A stretch of DNA of 64,000 bases from Bombardia bombarda (lineage: Eukaryota; Ascomycota; Sordariomycetes; Sordariales; Lasiosphaeriaceae): assembly GCA_030512295.1 (NCBI GenBank), contig JAULSR010000005.1:2294001-2358000 (forward strand). Reading direction: 5' to 3'. The translations under genes were made by a program, and so were the position numbers. Of the stretch, positions 47,703 through 59,486 are shown piece by piece (position 1 is the stretch's first letter; each line of letters begins with the position of its first letter). Under the pieces are notes generated by a model. The model did not search any database, was not told the origin of the DNA, and saw only the letters and a list, made by a program, of their open reading frames with translations.

Positions 47703-48933
47703 TGTCCTTCAGGGGTCAGCAGAAGGATTAGAACCAGGCGTTTGTCTGTAGGGGTAAGTCGAAGTAAAGCTAAGAGTTGGCGAAGGAGAATATCTGAGAC
47801 AAATCGATCGAAGGGAGACGCTAGGTAAGGTGGTACGTGTCGAAAGAAAGCTTCCAGAAGTCGTCAGTCACACTAGCATGCACCTTTGGCATTGACATCA
47901 TGCGCGTAAGACGACGGGTAGTCTGTGAATAGATAACCTCTTTTCTTCCTGCCTTTTTCCTACCTTGGATTTGTGGTTTCCGTTGTCTCTTCTTGGCAGG
48001 CTGCCGACCGGACTCGAGATCCCCTTGCGGCTAAGAGCGTTTGTGCATATGCAACAAATACTGGGCACGACGTTGAGCAGGCGGTATGTGAAAGATTTGG
48101 AATGGCCAGATGAGGGTAGGCGTGTGGGCCAAAGTAGTGCTCTGGTTACCGAAAGCGGCTGGAGCGTTGCAGTCAGCCTGACACATAGGGCAGTAGCTAC
48201 CTTAGCTACCTACCTCATCTATGTGTTGTTCCCATTCAGATTCTCACGGGATTGGTTCATTCCTAATGGAAGACGCGGGTGGTACAGCAACCCCAACTTT
48301 CACCACCGAACAGTTGGTCATTGTACCCGTGCCACCAAATCTGTTATGAGACGAGTTCCCCCCGGAAATTTAAGGTGAAGAAAATAGAGTTCGCTAACAG
48401 CGGGGACAATTGATGGTACTTGCTGCAGTAGACTGCGGAAGGTGGAAGGTGCGAGCCATGTTTGTGAGAACGCTTGATAACTGGATTGCTGCAAGACTTG
48501 TTGCCCCTTGCTGTGTCTACTCAGGAAAGCGCGACTATGGCCACCTGACCTGGGTGCCTGCCCACCTCGTATGTTTGATTGTTGATCTCGGACTCGTTCC
48601 TTCTCGCACCGTTTGCCATCTCCTCGCTCGTTCTAGTGTCATGTACGTTCCTGCAGTTGGTATTTACACATGCAAATCAAAGGCGTGATATTGATCTCAA
48701 GTGGAAAAGCATGGATGTCTAAGTAGTAGAGAAGGATTCTGCTTATTTCTCCTTGCTATCTAATGCCTCATCTCCCACACAAATAACCACACAAATGATA
48801 ACAACGCCTGGTAACATGAAATCGACCGATAAAAAGCAAATCAAAGCCAAAAAAACCTACGGGGAGGAACGGGAAGGAGCAAAGGAGGAAGGAGCAAAGC
48901 AAGATGAGGTCATAAACAACGCTCTTGCCTCTC
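47703..48933. other. Intergenic region (1.2 kb)
   Basis: It lies between the SDR start and the terpene cyclase end, both on the minus strand. Two plus-strand ORFs (47965-48378, 48410-48688) show no family features. It probably contains the SDR promoter. Confidence 0.45.
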
Positions 48934-50642
48934 CTACTCGACATAGAGATAACGCGGTGTGGTCCTGCTCCACAGCTCATTGCCGCTCATCTGGTACTCC
49001 AAACCCTTGAGATACAGCAGCTGGGCCTCGGAGGTGGTGGCGCTGGACATGTAGGGCTCCGAGCACAGGAGCTCGTGCTTGTTCTCCCACTCGCGCACCA
49101 TGGTCCACAGGCAGGCGCGCGACGCCTCGATGTCGAGCGAGGTGCTGTCGGCCAGCACCTTGACGGCCGAGCAGAGCACCGAGCCCTCCTCCTGTGTCTT
49201 GAGCGACTGCGCCAGCTCCTTCTCCCAGCTGTAGATGTCGTTGACAATGGAGATCTGCTTGGAGCAGTTGCGCTCCACCGGCCTCATCTCGTCGAGCTCG
49301 GCTTGGGTGAGGTGCAGATCCATGGCAAACCGCATGAGGGCCGAGAGAAGGCTGTGAAGTGTCAGTTATGTTATCATTGCCGTCAAGAGTATTGTTTTTC
49401 TATCATGGACATACGCTTTGCCAACGTCCTTCTCTCGGTACTCGAGGTACTCGCCCAGCTCCTTGATGTCCTGGCGGGCCTTGTCGGTCTGCGCGCGCAT
49501 AAAAACGAAGACAGGCTCGAGAATCTCGTCGGCAAGAACTTTATCATGAGCGCGCATGCTCTCCCAGAGGTCGTAGAACATCCACTCAACGGGGATTGTG
49601 CCTGTCATTGCTACTCAGCACACACGCAAGTTTGCATTGAAGAGGAGTGTCGGGCCACTCACGGTCTGGAAGAACATCGCCCCGCGCAATAGGCATCAGC
49701 TTGGCGTTGTAGGCCTCACCATCTGAAAAGGACATGTACTCCAGCAGGTCTGTTTGAATACTCTGTTAGAGACATTGCTTACTATCGAGACAGGTAAAAC
49801 TGGGTTGATGACTGACCATCGATCAAAAACAGAATAGTAAGAAGCCGGCAAGCAAAGTGAATTCGATCGTCCTTGGCGAGGGGGTAGTAGGCGCAAGTGA
49901 CGCGTGAGAAGCCGGCATCGACAAATTTGCGCTTTGCCTTCTCACTCGGGAAGGGCCAGTTGTCGAGGAACCAGCCGTCAACCTCCTCGGTAACCTGCTC
50001 GACGAGAGGGTGAATCGCCGGGGTCCAGGTCGAGGGAGGCACGTTTCTGAACTGACGCCGAGGACGCAGCGCAAAGAGAGAAGTGTAAAGTGGTAGTCCC
50101 CGTGGTACGCTGCTGCTGGTGCCATTTGTGCCATTCTTTAGTCCGCTGGAGAGCTTCTTCTCCTCCTTCTTGGCGGGTGGTGCTGATGTGCCGTTCAAAG
50201 TTGTACCATTCGTATGCCCATTCGTGTGCCCATTCGTGTGCGGTACATCAATGTGAACGGAGTCGGCGCCATTGGTCTCGGCGGACGTACCATTGGCCTG
50301 AATAGGGGCATCGACGGGGGCATCCAGAGACTCGCCATGTGGCTCTGGGACGTCGGTCTGAACTTTCAGGGCGTCTGTTTCGACGAGGGTGGGCTCCACT
50401 AAAGTTTCCGCAGTCTCGATGTCGTTGATGCTGTCAGCAATGTCGCCATTTGTCTGCTGGATCTCAATGTGAACAGCATCTGCATCAATGGTGGTATTCT
50501 CAGAGCCACCGTTGGAGTATGATTCGCCGTTTGTTTGGGCAACTTCTGTCTCAACTATGGGCTGAGTCGGCTCTGGCACCACCACATCACCATCCACTAC
50601 ACCATTCACCACCTCGCCCGGTGTTTCGAATACAACGGTCAT
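48934..50642 (-). CDS. Class I terpene cyclase (sesquiterpene-synthase-like)
   Basis: Metal-dependent cyclisation of a prenyl diphosphate, most likely farnesyl diphosphate; cytosolic. Exons are 50642..49817, 49749..49663, 49601..49415 and 49351..48934, giving 505 residues. The first ~200 residues are an odd low-complexity extension rich in Asn/Gly/Thr/Glu, with NGHTNGHTNG repeats. The cyclase core begins around PRRQFRNVPPSTWTPAIHPL. The aspartate-rich motif is formed across the first intron: FLID|DLLEYMS, Asp275-Asp276-x-x-Glu279. The second metal motif is NDIYSWEKE (Asn404, Ser408, Glu412), and the C-terminal Arg-Tyr pair is in PRYLYVE (Arg500-Tyr501). Thus all catalytic landmarks are present. 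Core length fits fungal sesquiterpene cyclases. Its divergent neighbour is HMG-CoA synthase. The product cannot be predicted. Confidence 0.93.
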
Positions 50643-50752
50643 TTTGAATATGAGATCTCTTGAACAATTGCGAGGCTGAGTGTGACGACGTTGAAATTGC
50701 AAGGACTCAGCCGAGACTGAGAGTTACAGCAGAATTTGCCTCAACTATCCAG

Positions 50753-50760
50753 CTATATAA
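50753..50760 (-). promoter_or_regulatory. Candidate TATA box of terpene cyclase
   Basis: TTATATAG on the minus strand, about 110 bp before the ATG at 50642. Confidence 0.45.
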
Positions 50761-51451
50761 CATGGCCATGATGCATCTACGTCACTTGACCGACACCCGT
50801 GAGGTTGCATTTTGACTGGAACCGTTGGTTGGAAGTTGACGACGGCGACATGTTTTCTTCCCGTGGCCTATTTTCGACCCCAAGGGGAATAATCCGGGCC
50901 CGTCTTAAATCGACATGAAGGAGGAGAACGGGGTGCGTCTGCATTCGGAAATATTCTGAAAGGGCAAAGTCTGAAGGGTAAAAGTCTGAAGAGGGAAGCC
51001 GGCCGGGCGGCGATCCGAGAGCGACACCGGCGTTACATTGACTCAATTGATGATTTGAGTGCTTCCTTCGGTACCTAGGTAGGTTGGTACCTAGGCAATA
51101 GACCCTGGAAACCTTATCGTGGATGCTTATCTCTGTTTAGGAATTATTGGACAGTCTTGGCAGGCCGTGACAAGTTCTCGTTCTCTGGTGCGGGTGTAAC
51201 CGTGTAAGTGTAACCGTGTGGGGGCAGGAGCTCAGTTGCAACCAACTGCATCAGGATGCCAGCCGACCGGGCCCAATGTCAAAAATACCCCTGAAGAGCT
51301 GAGTGCTGACGCAGTTTGTTCATATAGCTCTCTGACGATCCCATCAAGCGGGCATCAAGTGGGTACATCTGAAGTTCTGAACGCGCGTTGCACACGGTCG
51401 ACGACAACACAGCCACAACAAAGAAATTTGAAAACGACTGGCATTGATTGG

Positions 51452-51460
51452 ATATAAAAT
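51452..51460 (+). promoter_or_regulatory. Candidate TATA box of HMG-CoA synthase
   Basis: ATATAAAAT on the plus strand, about 80 bp before the ATG at 51536. The start codon context GTGCCATGG is favourable. Confidence 0.5.
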
Positions 51461-51535
51461 TCACATCAATCTCACCAGTTAACTCAAAAAGTCAATCGTT
51501 CAGCAACTCTACAATCCAAGCAAACAATTGGTGCC

Positions 51536-52956
51536 ATGGCCTACCCCGAGAATGTTGGCATCAAAGCCATGGAGATTGTGTTTCCGAGCCAGTGCCTCGA
51601 CCAAACTCTGTTTGAAAAGGCACAAGGCGCCTCGGCGGGCAAATACACCATTGGGCTGGGCCAAAAGCTCATGAACTACTGCACCGACCGAGAAGATGTC
51701 TGCTCCATGGCACTCACGGCTGTGTCCTCACTCCTGACCAAGTACAACATCGACCCCAACACCATTGGCCGGCTGGAAGTCGGCACCGAGTCCATCATCG
51801 ACAAGGCCAAGTCGGTCAAGACGGTGCTGACCCAGCTGTTTGAGCCCTCGGGGAACACGAGCCTCGAGGGCATCGACACCATCAATGCCTGCTACGGTGC
51901 CACCAGCGCCCTCTTCAATGCCGTCAACTGGGTCGAATCCCGCATGTGGGACGGTCGTCTCGCCATCGTGGTCGCCTCCGACATTGCCGCCTATGACACC
52001 CCCTCTGCCCGACCAACAGGCGGTGCCGGATGCGTCGCCATGCTCATCGGCCCCGGAGCGCCCCTGGTCCTAGACCCCAAGGTCAGAGGCACCTTCATGA
52101 CGCACGCCTTTGACTTTTACAAGCCAAACTTCAAGGCCGAGTACCCGCTGGTCGACGGTCACCTCTCCATCCGCTGCTACATCAACGCGCTGGACGAGTG
52201 CTACAACCGTCTGCGTGAGAGCGTCAAGAAGACCCAGCCAGACGTCGACGACAGCACCTTGATCGACACATTCGACTACATGGCCTTTCACACGCCCAAC
52301 AGCAAGCTCGTGTCCAAGTCGTACGGCCGGTTGGCCTATAATGACTTTTTGCACTCCAAAGGCGCCGCCAAGTGGACCGACTTGGTGCCCGCTGGCCTGC
52401 GCGGCCTGAGTTACCAGGACTCGCTCACCAGCAAGGAGCTGGAGAAGAACTTTATCGTCGCCACAAAGGCAAAGTTCGACGCCCGCATCAAGCCGTGCAT
52501 CGAGGCGCCCAGCATCTGCGGAAACATGTACACGGCCAGCACGTACTGCTCCCTCATCAGCCTGCTGAGCAACATCGACCTCGACGCTGCTGCAGGCAAG
52601 AGCATCGGTGTTTTTAGTTACGGCAGCGGCATTGCCGCCACCCTGTTTACCTTGAAAGTGGTGGGCGACGTGAAGCCCATGGTGCAGGCGATTGATTTCA
52701 TGGCGAGGTTGAGCAAGCGGAAAGTTGCGACCCCGGAGGAGTATGAAGATGTGAGTTTTTGGATTTCTCAAACGGTTGCAACATGATCGGCCGAGTAAAT
52801 GCTAATCAAAGATGGCAGGCCTGCGCTCTGAGAGAAAAGGCATACGGCGCCAAAAGCTACACCCCGACGGGCGACGTCGACTCCATGTTCCCTGGGACGT
52901 ATTATCTAGAGAGCATTGATGACCTTTATAGAAGGGCGTATACCGTCAAGAAATAG
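51536..52956 (+). CDS. Hydroxymethylglutaryl-CoA synthase, cluster-embedded copy
   Basis: Condenses acetyl-CoA and acetoacetyl-CoA to HMG-CoA, an early mevalonate-pathway step; cytosolic. Exons are 51536..52750 and 52819..52956, giving 450 residues, the usual size. The catalytic cysteine is in INACYGATSALFNAVNW (Cys119), the general acid in RLEVGTES (Glu81), and the His region in MAFHTPNSKLVSKSYGRLAYNDF. GNMYTASTYCSLISLL and SYGSGIAATLF complete the thiolase fold. The 68-bp intron joins EEYED to ACALREKAYG, and the C-terminus is full length, so the gene looks functional. Moulds normally have a housekeeping copy elsewhere, so this is probably a duplicate dedicated to the terpenoid cluster. It could boost precursor supply or, less likely, give resistance to an inhibitor product. 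Confidence 0.96.
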
Positions 52957-53166
52957 AGTTGACAAAGCTTCACTGTCTGTTTGGGATAGATTATAGATAT
53001 CATACACACACGCCTACCATAATACTTTGTGTATACTAGACCTACCTTGCTGTACATTTGACATCAAAAAGACACATGGAATTGGAGCAAATGCATCTGG
53101 TCCCAGTAATCTCCAGAATAACGCCAAGTGCTTGGATTTCTACCATTTACCAATCCTACCGACAAC

Positions 53167-55293
53167 CTAAACAACCTTTGTAAACTGAACAAACATGCTC
53201 GGCTTCTTCCACAGCAGGTGCATCTCGGACTGTCCAAGCCAGTCCAGGTCCTCATTCACCAGCGACACGTCATAATTGAAAAGCAGTCTCGCAATGGTGA
53301 TGTTCATCTCCAACCAGGCCAGACTGCGAGTTTTATCAAGAAAGGTTTCGTCAGCAGACTGGCCTTCGAAAAAGGTATCAAAGAAGGGGAGCTTATTATT
53401 TACCTGCGTCCCAGACACGACCTTGGTCCATACGAGAATGGGCGGCTTGCATCGAGCACATCACCGCCACCTCCACGGCCCATGAGAAGCTCGGTCTCAT
53501 CGCCACTGCTAATAGTAGCAGCATTTCCATGAAGCCACCTCTCTGGGTCAAAGACCTCTGGGTCTTTGAAGTTGGACGGGCTCATGCATGCAGCAAAGGG
53601 GTTGGTGGCCACGATTGTCTGTCCATATCACAGATGGTTTGGTCAGCACATCTAGCATTTCTAGAAAGAAAACAAGAAGAAAACAAGAAAGAAAACAAGA
53701 AAGAAAACAAGAAAGAAAAAGAAAGAAAAAGAAAGAAAGAAAAAAAGCTCACACCACCGGGAACCCAAACCCCATCGACCACGGCACCCGAAGCAGGCAC
53801 CTCGCGCGGCAGGGCAAGCGGCAGCGGGGGACACACGCGCAGGGCCTCAAGGCAGACTGCATGCAGATATGGCAGCTGGGCGGCAGAGGTTCCGTTGATG
53901 TCGGCGTACCTGGCAAAGGCAGAGCGAATCTCGCGCGTAAGGCGCTGCCTGACGGCGGGGACGCGGCAGAGGTAGTAGAAGACGACGGCGAGGGTGGTGG
54001 CTGTTGTTTCGCTTCCTGCGATACTTGGTGGTTATCAGTTCAATATTTAACTTGATTTACCTTTTGGGAGGATTACTCACACAAAGTCGGATGCATGCGC
54101 CGAGAGCTGAATGTCCGAGTTTTCTGAGCGGTCTTTGAGGAGGTAGCTCATAAAGTCCTTGCGGTCCGTCACCTCGTTTATCCGCTTCTTGGTCAAGTCA
54201 ATGGTGTACTGCTGGTGTCTCGTGGCAGCTTCTATGAGATTCGCCAGCCAGCCGCGGTTGAACAGCAGCCAGAGCTTTCCTATGCGCGGGAAGCGGGACA
54301 GGGCGTCTGACGTGTTGGCCTGCGACATGCTGCCCAGGACATCTTTGATCCAGGTGTGTGTCTCACCTGCGATGGTTTTCAGACTTTTGGTTAGATTTTC
54401 AAAAAAACAAAAGAAAAAAAGGGGGGAAGGAGCAACATGGGTAATCAACATACCAGATTCGATTCCTCGGAAATCCTGGCCAAACGCTAGCTTTGCAATG
54501 ACATCTACATAGGAAATACTCATCAGCTCAAAACAGATCCATTGGAACATGTGATGATAGACCGAGTGAATCTTACCAAATGTCAACAGGTTAAACCAAT
54601 GCGTCAAATCAACCGTCCCCTCCTGCCCAACCCGATCAACAAACTTGTCAATGATCTCGCTGACCAAATGCTCCTGCTCGCGCAGCGATGAGTCGGCAAA
54701 GGCTCTGGACAGAAACTTGCGCATCTGGCGATGCTTCTCGGGGTCGCGCTCGCTGACGATGGAGTGGGCCTGGTCGGCAAAATTGCCGCCGTCGTAAAAG
54801 GCGCTCTTGATGAAACATGTCGTCTTCTCCTTGCCGACGCCGTAGATGTCGGACCACGACTGGGACGTGTTGAAGGAGAGCTCGCTGGGAGAAACGCGGA
54901 CGACGGGGCCGTAGCGCTGGTGGAGCTTGAGCATATCCCATGGCTGGCGGCCGCCTAGGTAGCTTTGGCTGTATGGGAACTGTGACGGAATATTTTAGAG
55001 GCCAAATCGGGTGAGATGATGGCAATTGGGATCTCATACGTTGGTGAGGGCGGCCAGCTTTGGGCCTGGAAACTTTGCCAGGGGGTGCAGGACAAGCTGG
55101 TGGAAGGCATGGTAGCCAGCTGCGAGTATGGTCTGTGTGGTGTTGATTAGTTAACGGCTTTATTGATAACCAAGTTACTGTATATGATGAAACTTACAAT
55201 TCCAACAACCAGAATCAAGAGGCGTTGGAAAATGCCAAGACTCAGACCGAGGTCGTCGACATGGACGTATTCAGCGAGCCTGAAAATCCCCAT
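53167..55293 (-). CDS. Cytochrome P450 (isotrichodermin hydroxylase-like / CYP65-type)
   Basis: Heme mono-oxygenase, ER-anchored, probably oxidising the terpene. Eight exons: 55293..55198, 55132..55040, 54979..54577, 54504..54454, 54366..54081, 54023..53753, 53618..53404 and 53323..53167, giving 523 residues. All junctions are in phase. An N-terminal hydrophobic anchor (LGIFQRLLILVVGI) is followed by HPLAKFPGPKLAALTN and HQRYGPVVRVSPSELSF. Further on are FDVIAKLAFGQDF, the I-helix FVIAGSETTATTLA, ExxR in LEALRVCPPLPLALPR, and heme-binding FSYGPRSCLG (Cys468). Two introns (72 and 87 bp) are stop-free multiples of three, so raw ORFs run through them. The 134-bp seventh-exon-side intron is an extreme polypyrimidine tract. 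It is convergent with HMG-CoA synthase and divergent with the acyltransferase. Confidence 0.92.
53664..53746. repeat. GAAAG/GAAAACAA purine tract inside a P450 intron
   Basis: Nearly pure purine on the plus strand, built from AGAAAGAAAACA- and GAAAGAAAAA-type units. On the coding strand it is a pyrimidine tract filling most of the 134-bp intron between PGG and TIVATNPF. Confidence 0.9.
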
Positions 55294-55685
55294 GGTCAAA
55301 GATCCTTCAAAGCGTGGTGTGGTCAAGAATCCAAGCTGTAGACTCGCTACAGCCAACTGTGATTACGAGAACTGGTGTAGTACCAAGTCTAGACTCTTCT
55401 GACTGACGGTATGTAAGTGCAGTGTGCATGTAGCGGCTGCCGGTGTATGACAAAACAGGAAATATGCCGTCCCCGCCCGTACTCCAATTGGCCGACCCCA
55501 TTCAACAGTTCGCCCACCAAGACCATCCGGTGCTTAGTAGTACTCGTGTCGTTACTTTTGGCGCATGTCTTTTTGCTTTTGACGTGGCATGTTTGGTCAC
55601 TTTGGTGTGTGTGAATGAATTTCAGACTGGACCCCTATTTTACCCCTGACCCCTATTGTTGTTATCAATACTATCAAATCACATC
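55294..55685. promoter_or_regulatory. Divergent promoter, P450 / acyltransferase
   Basis: 392 bp lie between two divergent start codons in the cluster. No distinct element was recognised. Confidence 0.5.
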
Positions 55686-56228
55686 ATGTCCAAGACAGAC
55701 GACGACACATCAGCATCCGCCGCCATGTGGAAGTTGAGCCCATTTGATGACTTTATGCCCGACATCGATCTTTGCTTCATTCTCTGCTTCCCATGCCCGG
55801 ACAGCCAGCAGAAACGCGCAGCATGCATACTCAGCCGCTCTTATGCACAACTCGTATCAGACAACCCGGTTCTCGGAGCCACCATCCAGCCAGCAGCTCG
55901 ATCCGCCGCCACCCGACCCGGCACCAAGGTAGTGGTACAAGCCCCAGCCGACACAAACATCCCTCCACCCACCCTTCGCATCCGGGATGGCAGGTCAGAG
56001 CTCGAGCAATCCTACGCCGAGCTCCAAGCACATGACTTTCCCCGACGAAACCTGACAACAGACGTGCTCATGCCAAGCCGCGACACGTCGGTCCCCCAGA
56101 CACGATGCACAGCCGCAGCCCAGGCCACCTTCATCCAGGACGGCTGTCTGCTGGCCTTCAACACGAGCCACGCATTTATGGACGCCTCAGGTGCGGCCCG
56201 TGTCCTGTCAGCATGGGCCGAATATGCA

Positions 56229-56259
<31 letters not shown>

Positions 56260-57191
56260 AAACCCCTTTCCCATCCATCTCCCTCCTTCCATCCCCCTCC
56301 GACACAGCAACACTCAACCCACATGTCTCCACCACCGAGTACCACACCACGCTCAAGCACGATGCCCGCGCTTGGCACATGCTGGGCCTCGACTACCGGC
56401 CGCGAGAAGCATCCAGCGCCGTGCTAGCCGCCCGCATCGTCCCGCGCGGCCCCCCCGTCACACGCCAGTTTTGCATCCAAGCCGACGCCCTCGCCCGTCT
56501 CAAGGCTGACTGTCTTGATTCTACATCGTCGCCATTATCGTCATCATGGATAAGCACCAACGACGCGCTCAACGCCCTGATCTGGCGGAGCGTCATCACC
56601 GCTCGCACAGCAACAGCAGCAACAAAAGATGACTTTTTTGAAGAAAAACAAACCACAACCCTCATGGTCCCCATGTCCGTCCGCAACATCCTCTCCCCGC
56701 CCATCACGCCAAACTACCTCGGCAACGTAGTCCTCTACGCCATTCCCTCCTCCACAACCACCACCCTGCCCACAACCCCCCTGGGGACCACCGCCCAAAC
56801 GATCCGCGCCGCCCTCTCCACCCACCAGGACCCCGCCGTCCTGCGCACCGCACTGCGCCTCGCCGCCGGCATTCCCGACGTCAGCGCCCTCGGCCTTGTC
56901 TACCCCACCTGGCTGGAGAACGACGTGGTCATCAGCTCGCTGTATGGCCTGCCGCTGTATCGTGCCAGCTGGGGGGGTGTGTTTGGTGGTCATGAGGGAG
57001 ACGGACAGGAACAACGGCCGGATGCTGTCAGGTTTCCGTATGGCATGTTTGATGGCGTGTGTTTTGTCATGCCGAAGCGGGAGGATGGCGGGGTGGAGGT
57101 GAGCGTGACCATGTATGAGCCTGATATGGAGAGGTTTTTGGGAGAGAAGGAGGAGGAGGGGTTTTTGAGGTATGCTGCGGTGATGGATTAG
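55686..57191 (+). CDS. BAHD-type acyltransferase (trichothecene O-acetyltransferase-like family)
   Basis: Transfers an acyl group, probably acetyl from acetyl-CoA, to a hydroxyl of a secondary metabolite. Single exon from ATG 55686 (MSKTDDD), 501 residues, typical length. The catalytic HxxxD is in FNTSHAFMDASGAARVL. The family start MWKLSPFDDFMPDIDLCFIL, the TTLMVPMSVRNIL strand, NYLGNVVLYAIP (in the place of the usual channel motif) and PYGMFDGVCFVMPKRE are present. A poly-alanine run coded by GCT repeats (56230-56262) sits in a surface loop. Low-complexity Ser/Thr loops are likely. The gene lies between a P450 and an exporter, consistent with terminal decoration of the terpenoid. The substrate is unknown, and the trichothecene-like label is family only. 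Confidence 0.86.
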
Positions 57192-57366
57192 ATGGGGGGC
57201 CGTCCCCTTTATGGACATCTTCCATGTTCTGAAACCTGTTCAATTAGAACCATGATCCCATTATATCCAAGCTGAACATCTCCTTTTATCGGTCTACATC
57301 CCATATATACCCTATTATGATCCCGCAGCCTCTGGCTGCACCCAAAGTACCTTGCCTACCCAGATA

Positions 57367-59472
57367 TTAAACCGCCGTCTTCTCCCCCTCACTCGTGCTA
57401 TTCCCCTCACTACTTACAGGTGCCGCCTCCTTCTCCCCGGCCTGCTTAAGACTCTGAAAGCGCGCTATAAAGGCAGACAGAAAGCTCATTCCCGCGCACA
57501 CGGTCCCCAAGATCCACGCATCCCGCAGACCAACCACGTAGGCATCCATGACATCTGCGAGCTGGTCACCCGCGAAGCTGGCCCGCAGATTCTCGGCGCC
57601 CACTGCGACAACCTGGGCGGGATCAAGGCCCGAGCTGTTGCCCTCGAGGCTCGCGACAAGGCGGTTGGCAAAGATGCTCTGGGCTGCCGAGATGAAGATG
57701 GTGCCGCCCATGGTTTGGAAGACTAGTATTACACATATCTCGGTTAGCCCGTTGTTCTGATCTTCTGGTTGCAGATGGACAAGGCAGGGAATGCAAACTT
57801 GTACTCACACAGCAAAATCGCCGTCACAGACGGTATATCCGCCGGGCTCGAAAACGCCTGGCCCACCATGACGGGCACCTGCAGACACAATCCCGACCCA
57901 ATGCCCAGCAGCAGCTGATACCCAATATACTTGCCCACCTCCAGCTCAGCGCCCAGCGTCAGCAGCAACCCGGCCGCCAGACATGACAGCCCTGCCCCGC
58001 TCAACAAAAATACATGAAAGTAACCCGCCATAGTCAGACACACCCCCGCCACGATGCCAAACACCGACGAGCCCACAATCAGCGGCAGGTTCCTTACCGC
58101 GCTATCCGTGGCAGAATACCCGCCAATCGCCTGGAAGTACACGGGCAGGTAGTACACAAAGATAAAGTACGCGCCCGCCAAAAAGAAGTTGAACAGCAGC
58201 AGCGCCACGTTCTGCCGCCGCAGCACCAAGCGCGGTATCATCATGGCGGTCTCGCCCAGGTGCGCCTGCTGGAGTACAAACACCACCAGGATGACGATAA
58301 ACCCAACCAGAGTGCCGATGACGTCGCGTGAGCCCCAGCCCTTGGTGATGCCACCCCACTGCAGGGCGAGCAGGTAGCAGCACAGCGAGGCCATGACGAG
58401 CACGGTGCCGACGGGGTCCATGTTGAGCAGCTTCTCCCTCCACGTCGCCTGGCGGGGGGCCGCGGCGGCCGGGGTGGTGAAGAAGATGGAGAGGACGAGC
58501 ATGGAGACGCCGCCGACGGGGAGGTTAAGGTAGAAGCTGATGATATTATGTCAGTATGAATGTTTGTTTGTTGGGTTTCATGTCAGGATGACCGAGACTG
58601 GAGTAATTACATACCACCATCGCCATGTCACGTTGGTGGTGAAGGCGCCGCCAATGAGGGGGCCGACCACGCTGGCGAAGCCATATGTGGCGCCCAGGAC
58701 GCCCGTGTAGGCGGGTCGCTTGTCGGGGGGCGCGATGAAGGCGATGATGATGTAGCAGCCGTTGGTGATGCCGGCGCCACCAGCACCCGTGATGGCGCGG
58801 CCCACGATCAAGGCGGTGCTGTTGGGGGCGAGGGCTGTGAGCGCAAGTCAGCAACAAGACAGGTGATACAAAGTGCCTTGCATATCATTTGATTGGTCAA
58901 TTATCAAGAAGAGATATTCGACTACGAATCCAGATAGACACCAGAATAGCACGTAGGGACTGGAGGGCAGTGAAAGGCACGTAGAGACAGACCGCAAATA
59001 AGACTCCCAATCTCAAAGATGAGAATGGCAGTGAGGATGACCCATTTCAAGGAAAAGTAACTATAGGCCTTGCCCCAGACCTGAGAAAAGGCAGAAATTG
59101 TGAGGAAGAAGGCCGAGCCATACCAGCCGATGTCGGGCAGGCTGTTGAACTCTTGTGTGATGCGAGGGATGGCCGTGGCAATGATGGTCTACACGTGTCA
59201 AAACGTCGTCGATGACACTTAATTACGTTGAAAGCAGGTGTGTATGCACCTACCATATCAAGAGCAACCAGAAAGATGCTGAGAATAAGAGCCAGGACGA
59301 GGATGGTCAAGCGGACGCCAGTAGGAAAGTCAGGTGCCGCCACCGCTGCCGCCTCTCCTCCATCATCGCCAGACGACTTCCCAGCCTCTGCTGTTGTCTC
59401 GTCGGCAATGACTGCCTTGACTTTCTCATCAGTCATGGCGGGATCCTGTGACCCATCAGATGGTTCAGCCAT
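57367..59472 (-). CDS. MFS exporter (DHA2 / Tri12-AflT-like)
   Basis: Plasma-membrane drug:H+ antiporter-type exporter, probably secreting the cluster product. Exons are 59472..59254, 59188..58993, 58834..58615, 58536..57809 and 57722..57367, giving 572 residues and about 14 hydrophobic segments. The acidic N-terminus is followed by TM1 (LTILVLALILSIFLVALDM|TIIATAIP, the D-x-T motif of DHA2). Next come PDIGWYGSAFFLT, the motif A/C-like VGRAITGAGGAGI, GPLIGGAFTTNVTWRW|CFYLNLPVGG, and FVYYLPVYFQAIGGYSATDSAVRNLP. The tail is ...QTMGGTIFISAAQSIFANRL. The second intron (158 bp, donor GTCTGT) is the weakest junction. A (CA)n tract sits just before the start codon. It is convergent with the acyltransferase gene. 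Confidence 0.93.
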
Positions 59473-59484
59473 GGCTGGTGCTGG

Positions 59485-59486
<2 letters not shown>

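Larger units (their letters stand above)
50643..51535. promoter_or_regulatory. Shared divergent promoter, terpene cyclase / HMG-CoA synthase
   Basis: 893 bp separate two divergent start codons with nothing coding between. A candidate TATA element lies on each side, and a TACCTAGGTAGG cluster is at 51070-51095. This arrangement would allow joint control of precursor supply and cyclisation. Confidence 0.65.

Noticed and set aside
52070..52771. 233-codon ORF on the minus strand opposite HMG-CoA synthase
   Set aside because: Shadow of the conserved plus-strand gene, with no independent features.
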